From Amycolatopsis granulosa (GTDB taxonomy: Bacteria > Actinomycetota > Actinomycetes > Mycobacteriales > Pseudonocardiaceae), in the NCBI RefSeq assembly GCF_011758745.1, contig NZ_JAANOV010000001.1, positions 310,001 through 374,000 on the forward strand: 64,000 nt of DNA, written 5' to 3'. The position numbers and the translations under genes were made by a program. Below, one piece after another: positions 40,182 to 47,545 of this stretch. The notes under the pieces are model-generated. The model made no database searches, was not told the origin of the DNA, and worked only from the letters and a program-made list of their open reading frames with translations. Each line of letters starts with the position of its first letter. Position 1 is the stretch's first letter.

Positions 40182-40748
40182 GTGGTGACGGCCGGGACCG
40201 GTGTCGGCGCGGCCCTGGACGATCAGACCCTGGTCGCCCGGGCCCGCGACGGCGACGTGCGTGCCTACGAGCAGCTGGTACGGCGCTACCAGGGCCCGAT
40301 CTACCGGCTGGCGTTGCGGATGCTGGGCAGCGCGGGGGACGCTGAGGACGTGGTGCAGGAAGTGTTCCTGACCGCGTGGCGCCGGTTGGAGCAGCTTCAC
40401 GCCGACACCGCGTTCGTGGGCTGGCTCTACCGGTCGACCGCGAACCGCTGCCTCAACGTCATCCGCGCCCGGCGGCCGGTCACCGACGTCGATCCGGACG
40501 ACACCGAGACGCCGCGCGGCGACGCGCGGCCGGAACACGCCGCGGAGGTCAGCGCCCAGATGGCCGCCCTGACCACGGCCCTGACCGGGCTGACGCCGGA
40601 GCAGCGGGCGTGCTGGTTGCTGCGTGAGGTGCACGGCCGCTCGTACGACGAGATCGCGGAGGCGGTCTCGACCTCGCCCAACGCGGTCCGCGGGCGCATC
40701 GCGCGGGCCCGCGCGCAACTGGCGGAGGTGATGCAGCCATGGCGCTAG
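40182..40748 (+). CDS. ECF RNA polymerase sigma factor
   Basis: A 188-residue group 4 sigma factor. Region 2 covers YEQLVRRYQGPIYRLALRML and EDVVQEVFLTAWRRL (residues 25-70). Region 4 covers LTPEQRACWLLREVHGRSYD and SPNAVRGRIARARAQL (residues 130-182). The region between has an acidic linker. GTG at 40182 and GTG at 40185 are equal start choices. Its last 10 bases overlap the next gene, which carries a zinc anti-sigma motif, so the pair should be a sigma/anti-sigma switch. I see no sure self-promoter in the 143 bases upstream. Confidence 0.93.
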   Translation: MVTAGTGVGAALDDQTLVARARDGDVRAYEQLVRRYQGPIYRLALRMLGSAGDAEDVVQEVFLTAWRRLEQLHADTAFVGWLYRSTANRCLNVIRARRPVTDVDPDDTETPRGDARPEHAAEVSAQMAALTTALTGLTPEQRACWLLREVHGRSYDEIAEAVSTSPNAVRGRIARARAQLAEVMQPWR

Positions 40749-41308
40749 ACCAGACCACCCACGACCTGCCCTGCGGCCGCTCGCTGGAGGAGGTGTGGGA
40801 CACGCTCGGCGCGGTCGAAGCCGGGTTCGCCACCGACCACGACCTGACCTGCCCGCACTGCTCCACCGCGCGCGGCAGCCTGCTGGCGCTGCGCGACGCG
40901 ACGCGCGAGCTCGCGGCGGAGGAGGCCGAGCCGTCGCGGGACCTGACCGAGAAGATCATGGCCGCGGTCCGCAACGACGTCCGCCGGTACGGCCGCATGG
41001 TGCCGTTGCCCGCGGCCGAGGCCGGGCGGCTCGAGGTGAGTTCGGCCGCGGTCGCGGCGGTGCTGCGGTTCGCCGCCGACGGGATGGACGGGATCCGCGG
41101 CCGGCGCTGCCGGGTCACCCCGACCGGGGTGGACGCCGACGGGCAGACGCTGATCGAGGCCGAGCTGACGGTCGCCGCCGCCTACCGCGTCGAACTGGAT
41201 GAAGTGCTGGACCGGTTGCGCGAGCGGGTGAGCGCCGCGTGCGCGTCCGGTATCGGGGTCCGGCTGGTGCGGCTGGATCTGACCGTCGAAGACGTCTACC
41301 ACCGGTGA
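40739..41308 (+). CDS. Probable anti-sigma factor: zinc anti-sigma motif joined to an Asp23/Gls24-like domain
   Basis: A 189-residue protein. C12, H34, C38 and C41 form the ZAS pattern (His-x3-Cys-x2-Cys with an upstream Cys), and a helix-rich stretch follows to about residue 80, as in anti-sigma domains. Residues 95-185 (LEVSSAAVAAVLRFAADGMD, then VDADGQTLIEAELTVAAAYR) have the alternating strand/helix character of Asp23/Gls24 proteins. No membrane segment is present. It overlaps the sigma gene by 10 bases. Known: ZAS proteins hold ECF sigmas inactive. Inferred: an Asp23-type domain senses or docks at the envelope. The fusion is unusual to me. Confidence 0.7.
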   Translation: MALDQTTHDLPCGRSLEEVWDTLGAVEAGFATDHDLTCPHCSTARGSLLALRDATRELAAEEAEPSRDLTEKIMAAVRNDVRRYGRMVPLPAAEAGRLEVSSAAVAAVLRFAADGMDGIRGRRCRVTPTGVDADGQTLIEAELTVAAAYRVELDEVLDRLRERVSAACASGIGVRLVRLDLTVEDVYHR

Positions 41309-41319
41309 GGGGGGACCTG

Positions 41320-41682
41320 GTGCACGTCGAATGGATCGTCGAGGACGCCGTGGTGGCGGCGGTGGCCGCGCACGCAGCGCGGTCGGTGCCGGGGGTGGCC
41401 CGGCTGGAACCGGGGGTCGCCGGACTGGTGCGCGGCTGGGGGCGGGCCCGGTGGCAGCAGGTCAAGGGACTCACCCCGGCCCCCGCGGACGGGGTGACCG
41501 TGCGGCGCGCCGGGGACGAGTTCGAGGTCTGCGTGGGCATCGCGACCCGCGCCGGCACGCAGGTCGCGGCCGTCGCCCTGGCTGTGCAGCACGAGGTGCG
41601 CGCCGCGCTGATCCGGGACACCGGGGTGGTGCCCGGTCAGGTGTCGGTGACCGTTCTCGACGTCGAGCCGGAGGCGCGATGA
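41320..41682 (+). CDS. Asp23/Gls24 family-like protein
   Basis: A 120-residue protein with the N-terminal helix and VPGVARLEPGVAGL block typical of Asp23/Gls24 proteins, then strands (DGVTVRRAGDEFEVCVGIAT) and a helix-strand end (VPGQVSVTVLDVEPE). It is shorter and more divergent than the full family member at 42045. The GTG at 41320 was chosen because GAGGGGGG lies just upstream; a GTG at 41305, overlapping the previous stop, would add five residues. It overlaps the next gene by 4 bases. Asp23 itself coats the inner face of the staphylococcal membrane through AmaP. Confidence 0.75.
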   Translation: MHVEWIVEDAVVAAVAAHAARSVPGVARLEPGVAGLVRGWGRARWQQVKGLTPAPADGVTVRRAGDEFEVCVGIATRAGTQVAAVALAVQHEVRAALIRDTGVVPGQVSVTVLDVEPEAR

Positions 41683-41975
41683 CCACCCGGACCGAACACA
41701 TCGCCGCGATCCTCACCGCGTTGTCCAAAGTGGAGGGTCTGCGCCCGGCCGCGCCCGTGGTGCGGCCGGTGACGTCGCGCAACCCCGCCACGCTGGCGGT
41801 CGACCTGACCGCCGAGGTGGTCCGGGTCCGGCTGGTCGCCACCGCGCTGCCGTTGCCGCCGCGGCTGCGGCTGGCCGGCGACGCCGTCGCGAAAGCGCTC
41901 GTGGGAAGCCCTTACTCGGACGCCGGAATCCGGCTCGTGGTGACCGATGTGGACGGATCCGCGTTCGGTCCGTGA
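41679..41975 (+). CDS. Small hypothetical protein in the Asp23 cluster
   Basis: A 98-residue protein without membrane segment or Cys. Its strand/helix pattern (LAVDLTAEVVRVRLVATALP, then AGDAVAKALVGSPYSDAGIR) vaguely recalls half of an Asp23/Gls24 fold, but I would not assign it to the family on that alone. The ATG at 41679 overlaps the previous stop (ATGA). A 69-base gap follows, the largest inside the cluster, so this may end the regulatory half of the operon. Confidence 0.7.
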   Translation: MTTRTEHIAAILTALSKVEGLRPAAPVVRPVTSRNPATLAVDLTAEVVRVRLVATALPLPPRLRLAGDAVAKALVGSPYSDAGIRLVVTDVDGSAFGP

Positions 41976-42044
41976 CGTTTCCGGCGCGGCCGTGTCGGAA
42001 CGAGTGAAGACCCGAGAGGAAAGAACCAGGAAGGGGACAACGAG

Positions 42045-42500
42045 ATGAGCACCGGTACCGAAGGACAGGCCACCGCGGTGAGCAAACCGTCGGACAGCAG
42101 GCTGGTGACCGAGCAGGGGACGACCACGATCGCGAGCACCGTGGTGCAGAAGATCGCCGGGTTGTCCGCGCGCGAGATCCCGGGCGTGTACGACCTGGGC
42201 GGCGGCGCGGCCCGCGCGTTCAACGCGTTGCGCGAACGCATCCCGGGCGCCAGCGGCAGCGTCGGGCAGGGCGTGTCGGTCGAGGTCGGGGAGAAGCAGT
42301 CCGCGGTGGACCTGCAGATCGTGGTCGAGTACGGCGTGTCCATCGCCGACCTGGCGCAGGCGGTGCGCGCCAACGTGATCAACTCGATCGAGCAGATGAC
42401 GGGGCTGGAGGTCGTCGAGGTCAACATCACCGTCAACGACGTCCACCTGCCCAGCGACGACGACGAGCAGGGCGAGGGCGCACCGGCCCGGGTCCAGTGA
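42045..42500 (+). CDS. Asp23/Gls24 family envelope stress response protein
   Basis: A 151-residue, full family member. Key blocks are TTIASTVVQKIAGLSAREIP, GVYDLGGGAARAF, VSVEVGEKQSAVDLQIVVEY and EQMTGLEVVEVNITVNDVHL. Flanking tails are polar and probably flexible. A good ribosome site (GGAAGGGG) precedes the ATG at 42045. It lies between the sigma half of the cluster and the membrane half, with a small membrane gene 13 bases downstream. Family members are abundant under alkaline or envelope stress in firmicutes; actinobacterial roles are poorly known. Confidence 0.93.
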   Translation: MSTGTEGQATAVSKPSDSRLVTEQGTTTIASTVVQKIAGLSAREIPGVYDLGGGAARAFNALRERIPGASGSVGQGVSVEVGEKQSAVDLQIVVEYGVSIADLAQAVRANVINSIEQMTGLEVVEVNITVNDVHLPSDDDEQGEGAPARVQ

Positions 42501-42513
42501 CACGGGAGGCGCG

Positions 42514-42690
42514 ATGAATGCCACGATCGCCGGTCTGCTGACCGGTCTCGTCCTGGGCCTGGCCGCCGCCTTCGGGGGGTTCGGCGCGTTCCTGCTCGTC
42601 GCCGTGCTCGGCGCCCTGGGCCTGCTGGTGGGCCGGGTGCTGGACGGCAAGCTCGACCTGTCCCACTTCACCGACCGGGAGCGGAGGTGA
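42514..42690 (+). CDS. Small membrane protein, DUF2273-like
   Basis: Only 58 residues. Residues 5-43 (IAGLLTGLVLGLAAAFGGFG, then AFLLVAVLGALGLLVGRVL) form one long or two short hydrophobic segments, and the charged tail KLDLSHFTDRERR faces the cytoplasm. This matches DUF2273-type small proteins encoded beside Asp23 and AmaP in Gram-positive bacteria. GGGAGG lies 6 bases before the ATG at 42514. The next gene starts 4 bases after the stop, with its ribosome site overlapping this gene's end. Confidence 0.85.
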   Translation: MNATIAGLLTGLVLGLAAAFGGFGAFLLVAVLGALGLLVGRVLDGKLDLSHFTDRERR

Positions 42691-42694
42691 GCCG

Positions 42695-43066
42695 GTGACC
42701 GTCGAGGCGCCCGAGCGGCGCGGCACCACGATCGTGGCCGACCGGGCGGTGCAGCGCATCGCGGAGCAGGTGATCAGCGGGCTGGGCGGTGTGGGTGGCG
42801 CGGCCCGCCGGATCCTCGGGGTCCCGCTGGGTGCGGACAATCCGGAGCAGCCGGCCAACGTCACCGCGCGGGTGCGCGACGGCCGGATCCGGCTGGCCGT
42901 GGAGCTGTCGGTCGACTACCCGGATCCGGTCTCCCGCACGACGCAGACCGCCCGGGAACGGCTGGTGCGGGAGGTCGGCGAGATGACCGGTCTGGTCGTG
43001 GACCGCGTGGACATCACGGTGACCGCGTTGCACAGCGACCGGTCGCGGGAGAGGAGCCTGGCATGA
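42695..43066 (+). CDS. Asp23/Gls24 family protein
   Basis: A 123-residue family member. TTIVADRAVQRIAEQVISGL begins the helical start, GGVGGAARRILGVPL the turn, VRDGRIRLAVELSVDYPDPV the strand pair, and VGEMTGLVVDRVDITVTALH the final helix and strand. The GTG at 42695 has GGAGGTGA about 5 bases upstream. The stop overlaps the next ATG by 4 bases. With the proteins at 41320 and 42045 and the anti-sigma fusion, it gives four Asp23-like domains in one cluster. Confidence 0.9.
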   Translation: MTVEAPERRGTTIVADRAVQRIAEQVISGLGGVGGAARRILGVPLGADNPEQPANVTARVRDGRIRLAVELSVDYPDPVSRTTQTARERLVREVGEMTGLVVDRVDITVTALHSDRSRERSLA

Positions 43067-43602
43067 TCCGCCGGTCCCGGCGCAGCCTCGCCGCCACGCT
43101 GGTCGCCCTGGTCGGCCTGGCCCTGTGCGTGCTGGTGGCGATCAGCGCGGTGCAGCTCCTGCTGCATGCGCGGCCGGTACTCGACTACGACGCCGCCGCG
43201 GCCAGGGCGCACGCGACCCGCTGGGACGCGCTGCCGGTGGCGATCACCGGCGGGGTGCTGGCCGCGGTAGGCCTGGTGGTGCTGCTGGCCGCGATCCTGC
43301 CGGGCCGCGCGCTCGTACTGCCCCTGACGGGGGGAGGCAGTCCGGACGCGGCACCGGTGAAGGCCGGGGCCAGCCGCCGCAGCATGACCGGCAGCCTGCG
43401 GTCGGCGGCCGAGCAGGCCGACGGGGTGGAGTCGGTGAAGCTCCGGTTGCGCCGCCGCAGCGTCATCGCGCGGGTGCGTGGCGGGCGGCTGGCCACCGGC
43501 GAGGTGGCCGGGGAGGTGCGGCGGGCGATCGAGGATCAGCTGGACCGCATCGCCCCCGCCCACCGCCCGCGGGTGAAGGTGCACGTGCGGAGCGCGGCAT
43601 GA
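43063..43602 (+). CDS. DUF6286-like membrane protein
   Basis: A 179-residue protein with two membrane segments, about residues 8-30 (SLAATLVALVGLALCVLVAI) and 57-80 (VAITGGVLAAVGLVVLLAAI). The loop between faces outward, and a cytoplasmic C-terminal domain of about 90 residues has an AmaP/Asp23-like strand-helix layout (SVKLRLRRRSVIARVRGGRL). The arrangement matches DUF6286 proteins next to Asp23 genes in actinobacteria. The start overlaps the previous stop, and the next ATG overlaps this stop. Confidence 0.85.
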   Translation: MIRRSRRSLAATLVALVGLALCVLVAISAVQLLLHARPVLDYDAAAARAHATRWDALPVAITGGVLAAVGLVVLLAAILPGRALVLPLTGGGSPDAAPVKAGASRRSMTGSLRSAAEQADGVESVKLRLRRRSVIARVRGGRLATGEVAGEVRRAIEDQLDRIAPAHRPRVKVHVRSAA

Positions 43603-44171
43603 CCAGCCTGAACCGTCCCGCCCGGCTCAACCGGACGCTGCTCGCGCTGATCGGTCTCGTCCTGCTGGCCGCCGGTGCGTTCACCCTGGCGACTTCGCTG
43701 GGCTGGCTGCGGGTGCTCGACCGGGCGGCGCCGCTGGTGCCCGGCGACCAGCGGCCGCCGACCTGGGTGCTGTACGTGGTCGTCGCCGCCGCCGTGGTGC
43801 TGGGGCTGCTGTTCCTGCGCTGGCTCGCGGCACAGGCGCTGCGCCGCCCGAAGAGCGGGACCTGGCACGTGGAGGAGGATCGGGCGCAGGGCGTGACGAA
43901 ACTGTCCCCGGACGCGGCGGTCGCGCCGTTCGAATCCGAGGTCTCGGACTACCCGGGGATCCGGTCGGTGACCGCGACCCTGTCCGGACCGCAGTCCCGG
44001 CCGACGCTGCTGGTGACGGCGACGGCCGAGCCGGGCACGGACCTGCCGGCCCTGCGCGAGCGGATCGTGACCGACGGGGTGGCCCGGCTGGCGCAGGCGC
44101 TGGACCTGCGGGAACTGCCCACGGTCATCGAGTTCCGCATCGCCGGCGAGGCCGCTGCCCGGGTGATCTGA
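43599..44171 (+). CDS. amaP: Alkaline shock response membrane anchor protein AmaP-like
   Basis: A 190-residue protein with the AmaP layout: a hydrophobic hairpin (residues 13-33, LLALIGLVLLAAGAFTLATS, and 58-78, LYVVVAAAVVLGLLFLRWLA) followed by a cytoplasmic domain with the AmaP-like YPGIRSVTATLSG and VIEFRIAGE strands. In Staphylococcus AmaP tethers Asp23 to the membrane, so this protein could anchor the soluble Asp23-type products encoded upstream. It ends the cluster, 5 bases from the convergent HxlR gene. The family match is by layout and context. Confidence 0.85.
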   Translation: MTSLNRPARLNRTLLALIGLVLLAAGAFTLATSLGWLRVLDRAAPLVPGDQRPPTWVLYVVVAAAVVLGLLFLRWLAAQALRRPKSGTWHVEEDRAQGVTKLSPDAAVAPFESEVSDYPGIRSVTATLSGPQSRPTLLVTATAEPGTDLPALRERIVTDGVARLAQALDLRELPTVIEFRIAGEAAARVI

Positions 44172-44176
44172 GCGTT

Positions 44177-44557
44177 CTACACCGCCGCCGCGGCCTGCTG
44201 CGCGTCATACGCGTGGCGGGCCGTGGCGATGGCGCCCCGGTACTTCTCCGCCCACGACGTCAGCCCGACGAGCGTCTGCTGCAGCTCGCGGGCCATGTCG
44301 GTCAGGGTGTACTCCACGCGCGGCGGCACCGTCGGGTACACGGTGCGCACGAGCAGCCCGTCGCGTTCCAGTTTGCGCAGCGTCAGCGTCAGCATGCGGC
44401 GGCTGATGCCCTCCACCTCGCGCTCCAGTTCGGTGAACCGGACCGGGCCGTGGGCGGCGGCGACCAGGATCCCGATCGCCCACTTGCCGGCGACGTGGTC
44501 GAGGACCTCCACGATCGGGCACGCCTCGGTGATCGGGGAAACGGTGTCGGCAACCAT
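44177..44557 (-). CDS. HxlR family transcriptional regulator
   Basis: A 126-residue wHTH protein. ACPIVEVLDHVAGKWAIGIL carries the conserved N-terminal Cys, FTELEREVEGISRRMLTLTL the recognition region, and RTVYPTVPPRVEYTLTDMAR the wing, all typical of HxlR. Many members sense electrophiles, quinones or oxidants through that Cys. The ATG at 44557 gives the normal length; an upstream frame extension lacks family similarity. It is divergent from a 14-segment MFS gene; a CACGAT-N14-ATCGTG dyad near that gene is a likely site. Confidence 0.93.
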   Translation of the reverse strand: MVADTVSPITEACPIVEVLDHVAGKWAIGILVAAAHGPVRFTELEREVEGISRRMLTLTLRKLERDGLLVRTVYPTVPPRVEYTLTDMARELQQTLVGLTSWAEKYRGAIATARHAYDAQQAAAAV

Positions 44558-44710
44558 CCCCCAATGGTTCCACGAGCGCCCCCCGGTCACCAATCGTCTC
44601 CCATGGCGATCGTGAGGTGACTCACACAGGCACCCGCCGGACCAGGAGTGGTACACGGATGTGCCTCTGGCACAGGGAACTGCCTTCTTCCGGGCACGGT
44701 CTCGGGCTCA

Positions 44711-44736
44711 CACGATGGACCCAGTTACAAATCGTG
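44711..44736. promoter_or_regulatory. Dyad CACGAT-N14-ATCGTG, candidate HxlR operator
   Basis: Perfect 6-base arms at 44711-44716 and 44731-44736 surround an A+T-richer centre containing GTTACAA. The dyad lies 20 bases before the MFS ATG and just before its ribosome site, where bound repressor would block transcription. The divergent HxlR gene is the natural candidate partner. Confidence 0.5.
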
Positions 44737-44756
44737 CTCCTTTGGAGGTCAACACC

Positions 44757-46220
44757 ATGTCCACCGATCAGCCGGCCGGACGATCCCGGTGGCTCGCGCT
44801 CGCCGTGCTGTCCGCGCAGACGCTGATGATCGTGCTCGACCAGACCATCGTCAACGTCGCCCTGCCCGCGATCCGCGACGATCTCGGCTTCACCCAGTCG
44901 AACCTGTCGTGGGTCGTCAACGCCTACCTGATCCCGTTCGGCGGGCTGCTGCTGCTCGCCGGGCGCCTCGGTGACCTGGCCGGCCGCCGCCGGGTCTTCC
45001 TCACCGGCATGGCCGTGTTCACCCTGGCTTCCCTGCTCGCCGGGCTGGCGTGGAACCCGGAGACGCTGATGGCGGCCCGGTTCCTGCAGGGCGCCGGCGG
45101 GGCCGCCTCGACCGCGGTCGCGCTGGGCATGGTCGTCCGGCTGTTCCCGGAACCGGCGGCCCGCGCCAAGGCCCTGGGCACCTTCAGCTTCGTCCAGGCA
45201 GCCGGCGGCTCGATCGGCAGCATGACCGGGGGTCTGCTCACCCAGGCGCTGAGCTGGCACTGGATCTTCCTGATCAACCTGCCCATCGGCGTGGCCGCCG
45301 GGCTGCTGGCGCCGCGGGTGCTGGAGGCCGATCGCGGCCTCGGCCTGGGTGCCGGTGCCGACTGGCTGGGCGCGGTGCTGGTCACCGCGGCGCTGATGCT
45401 CGGCGTGTACACGATCGTCGGGGTCGACTCCCACGGCTGGACCTCCGCGCACACACTCGTCCTCGGCGCGGTGTCGCTGGTGCTGCTGGTGGCGTTCCTC
45501 CTGCGGCAGGGCCGGGCCCGCGACCCGCTGCTGCCGCTGCGGATCTTCACCTCCCGCGGCCTGTCCGGGGCCAACCTGACGATGGCGCTGCTGGTGTCGT
45601 CGATGTTCGGGTTCCAGTTCCTCGTGGTGCTCTACCTGCGGCAGGTGCTGGGCCTGAGCGCGCAGGCGACCGGCCTGGCGATGGTGCCGATCGCCGTGAT
45701 GATCGCGGTGGTGTCGCTGGCCGTGTCGCCGCGGGTCGCCACCCGGTTCGGCGACTTCCGGGTCCTGCTGACCGGTCTGGTGCTCATCGGCGGCGGCCTG
45801 GCGTGGCTGGCGCGCGTGCCGGCGGACGGCGGGTTCGCGGCGGACGTGCTCGGCCCGACGCTGGCGATGGGTGCCGGGTTCGGCCTGGCCATGCCCGCGC
45901 TGATGGGCCTGGGCATGCGCGACGCGCGGCCCGAGGACACCGGCCTGGCGTCCGGGCTGTTCAACACCACGCAGCAGGTTGCCGGGGCGCTCGGCCTGTC
46001 GGTGCTGGCGGTGCTCGCCGCCACCCGGACCCAGTCGGTGACCGGGGTGCGGCCCGAGCAAGCGCTCACCGCGGGCTACCACCTCGCGTTCTGGGTGGGC
46101 ACCGGGCTGGTCGCGGCCGCGTTCGTGGTCGCCGCGCTGGTGCTGCGCCCCGGCGTGGCGGCACGACGAACGGGTGAACCCGGCGCTAACGTCCCGGATC
46201 GTGCGCTCCCACAGCTATGA
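44757..46220 (+). CDS. MFS transporter, DHA2 (EmrB/QacA) family
   Basis: A 487-residue drug:proton antiporter with 14 predicted segments. Motif D1 is in LMIVLDQTIVNVALPAIRDD, motif A in LAGRLGDLAGRRRVF, and motif C-like residues in GTFSFVQAAGGSIGSMTGGL. The ATG at 44757 has GGAGG exactly 8 bases upstream, the strongest ribosome site near. It is divergent from the HxlR gene. Its last 20 bases overlap the start chosen for the DUF3097 gene. Probable export of a toxic compound; substrate unknown. Confidence 0.93.
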   Translation: MSTDQPAGRSRWLALAVLSAQTLMIVLDQTIVNVALPAIRDDLGFTQSNLSWVVNAYLIPFGGLLLLAGRLGDLAGRRRVFLTGMAVFTLASLLAGLAWNPETLMAARFLQGAGGAASTAVALGMVVRLFPEPAARAKALGTFSFVQAAGGSIGSMTGGLLTQALSWHWIFLINLPIGVAAGLLAPRVLEADRGLGLGAGADWLGAVLVTAALMLGVYTIVGVDSHGWTSAHTLVLGAVSLVLLVAFLLRQGRARDPLLPLRIFTSRGLSGANLTMALLVSSMFGFQFLVVLYLRQVLGLSAQATGLAMVPIAVMIAVVSLAVSPRVATRFGDFRVLLTGLVLIGGGLAWLARVPADGGFAADVLGPTLAMGAGFGLAMPALMGLGMRDARPEDTGLASGLFNTTQQVAGALGLSVLAVLAATRTQSVTGVRPEQALTAGYHLAFWVGTGLVAAAFVVAALVLRPGVAARRTGEPGANVPDRALPQL

Positions 46221-47010
46221 CGACATCCTCGCCGGCCCGCGCCGACGCCAGATCCCCGAGGTCGTGGCGGAGCGCGGGCTGGTGGTCGAGGAACCGGGAA
46301 GTGGTTTCTGCGGTGCGGTGGTCCGGATCGAACAGGGAACCGTCGTGCTGGAGGACCGCCACGGCAGGCACCGCGTGTTCCCGCTGGAACCCGCCGGGTT
46401 CCTGCTCGAGGGCAAGCCGGTGACGCTGGTGCGGCCGAAGGCCGCTCCGCCGTCACCGGCTTCGGTGCGCTCGGCGTCCGGTTCGGTCAAGGTGGCCGGA
46501 CTGCGGGCGCGGACCGCGCGCGACTCGCGCATCTGGGTCGAGGGCAAGCACGACGCCGAGCTGGTCGAACGCGTGTGGGGGCACGACCTGCGGGTCGAGG
46601 GTGTGGTCGTGGAGCCCCTGGACGGGGTGGACGTGCTGGCCGACCGGATCAACGAGTTCGGCACCGGCCCCGGCAGGCGGCTGGGTGTCCTGGTCGACCA
46701 CCTGGTGCCGGGCAGCAAGGAGTCGCGGCTGGTGGACGCCATTTCCGACGAGCACGTGCTGATCACCGGCCACCCCTACGTGGACGTGTGGCAGGCGGTG
46801 AAACCGGCCGCGGTCGGCATCCGCGAGTGGCCCCCGGTGCCGCGGGGCAGGCCGTGGAAGGACGGCGTGTGCGCGGCGCTGGGCTGGGGCGAGACCTACG
46901 AGGGGTGGCAGCGGGTGCTGGCCGCGGTGCGTACCTTCCGTGACGTGGAGACGCCGCTGATCGGCGCGGTCGAGCGGCTGATCGACTTCGTCACCGACCC
47001 GGAAGGCTGA
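46201..47010 (+). CDS. DUF3097 family protein
   Basis: A 269-residue protein beginning VRSHSYDDILAGPRRRQIPE, the usual DUF3097 opening. Blocks such as DSRIWVEGKHDAELVERVWG and VLVDHLVPGSKESRLVD recall a Toprim-like fold with acidic residues, which could bind metal, but no activity is known to me. The start is uncertain: GTG at 46201 matches the family N-terminus, and GTG at 46174 would add nine residues. TAACGT lies 8 bases before 46201, hinting at a leaderless start inside the MFS 3' end. Confidence 0.88.
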   Translation: MRSHSYDDILAGPRRRQIPEVVAERGLVVEEPGSGFCGAVVRIEQGTVVLEDRHGRHRVFPLEPAGFLLEGKPVTLVRPKAAPPSPASVRSASGSVKVAGLRARTARDSRIWVEGKHDAELVERVWGHDLRVEGVVVEPLDGVDVLADRINEFGTGPGRRLGVLVDHLVPGSKESRLVDAISDEHVLITGHPYVDVWQAVKPAAVGIREWPPVPRGRPWKDGVCAALGWGETYEGWQRVLAAVRTFRDVETPLIGAVERLIDFVTDPEG

Positions 47011-47085
47011 ATCCGCCAGGTCACACCCAGGTCTCTTCGGGCCGTCCGCTGGTCGCGACCGGTCACTTTCTGCCACGATGGGTGC

Positions 47086-47517
47086 ATGACTCCGGCGCTC
47101 GTCTGGCTGATCGTCGCCATCGCCCTGATGGCCGCCGAGGTGCTGTCCGGGGATTTCTTCCTGTTGATGCTCGGCTTCGGCGCTCTGGTCGGGGCCGGCG
47201 CGGCGTTGATCACCGGCAACGTCGTGGTCGACGCGGTCGTCTTCGCCGTCGCGTCCAGCGCGTTGATCTTCCTGGCCCGCCCGGCGCTCAAGCGCCGGTT
47301 CCTGTCCGGGACGGGTCATCGCACCAACACCGAGGCTCTGATCGGCGCCAGGGCCGTGGTCGTGTCCGTTGTGGACGGCCAGTCCGGGCGGGTCAAGCTG
47401 GCCGGGGACGTGTGGTCCGCACGGGCCATCGCCGACGGTCAGCGGATTGAACCCGGCACGACCGTGACCGTGGTAGAGATAGCGGGCGCCACGGCCGTGG
47501 TGGCGCCCGAGCCGTAA
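47086..47517 (+). CDS. NfeD family membrane protein (short form)
   Basis: A 143-residue protein: hydrophobic segments fill residues 2-70 (WLIVAIALMAAEVLSGDFFL and onward), and a C-terminal OB-fold follows (GARAVVVSVVDGQSGRVKLA, then GDVWSARA). This is the short NfeD form that pairs with SPFH proteins to arrange membrane microdomains. CACGAT lies 6 bases before the ATG at 47086 with no clear ribosome site, so the message may be leaderless. The SPFH gene starts 28 bases after the stop, confirming the usual partner. Confidence 0.92.
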   Translation: MTPALVWLIVAIALMAAEVLSGDFFLLMLGFGALVGAGAALITGNVVVDAVVFAVASSALIFLARPALKRRFLSGTGHRTNTEALIGARAVVVSVVDGQSGRVKLAGDVWSARAIADGQRIEPGTTVTVVEIAGATAVVAPEP

Positions 47518-47545
47518 CCACAACCCTCATATCGGGAGAGCGATC

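Noticed and set aside
41997-42001. GGAAC upstream of the Asp23 gene as an ECF -35 box
   Set aside because: No matching CGT-type -10 follows at 16-17 bases, so a sigma-dependent promoter there cannot be claimed.
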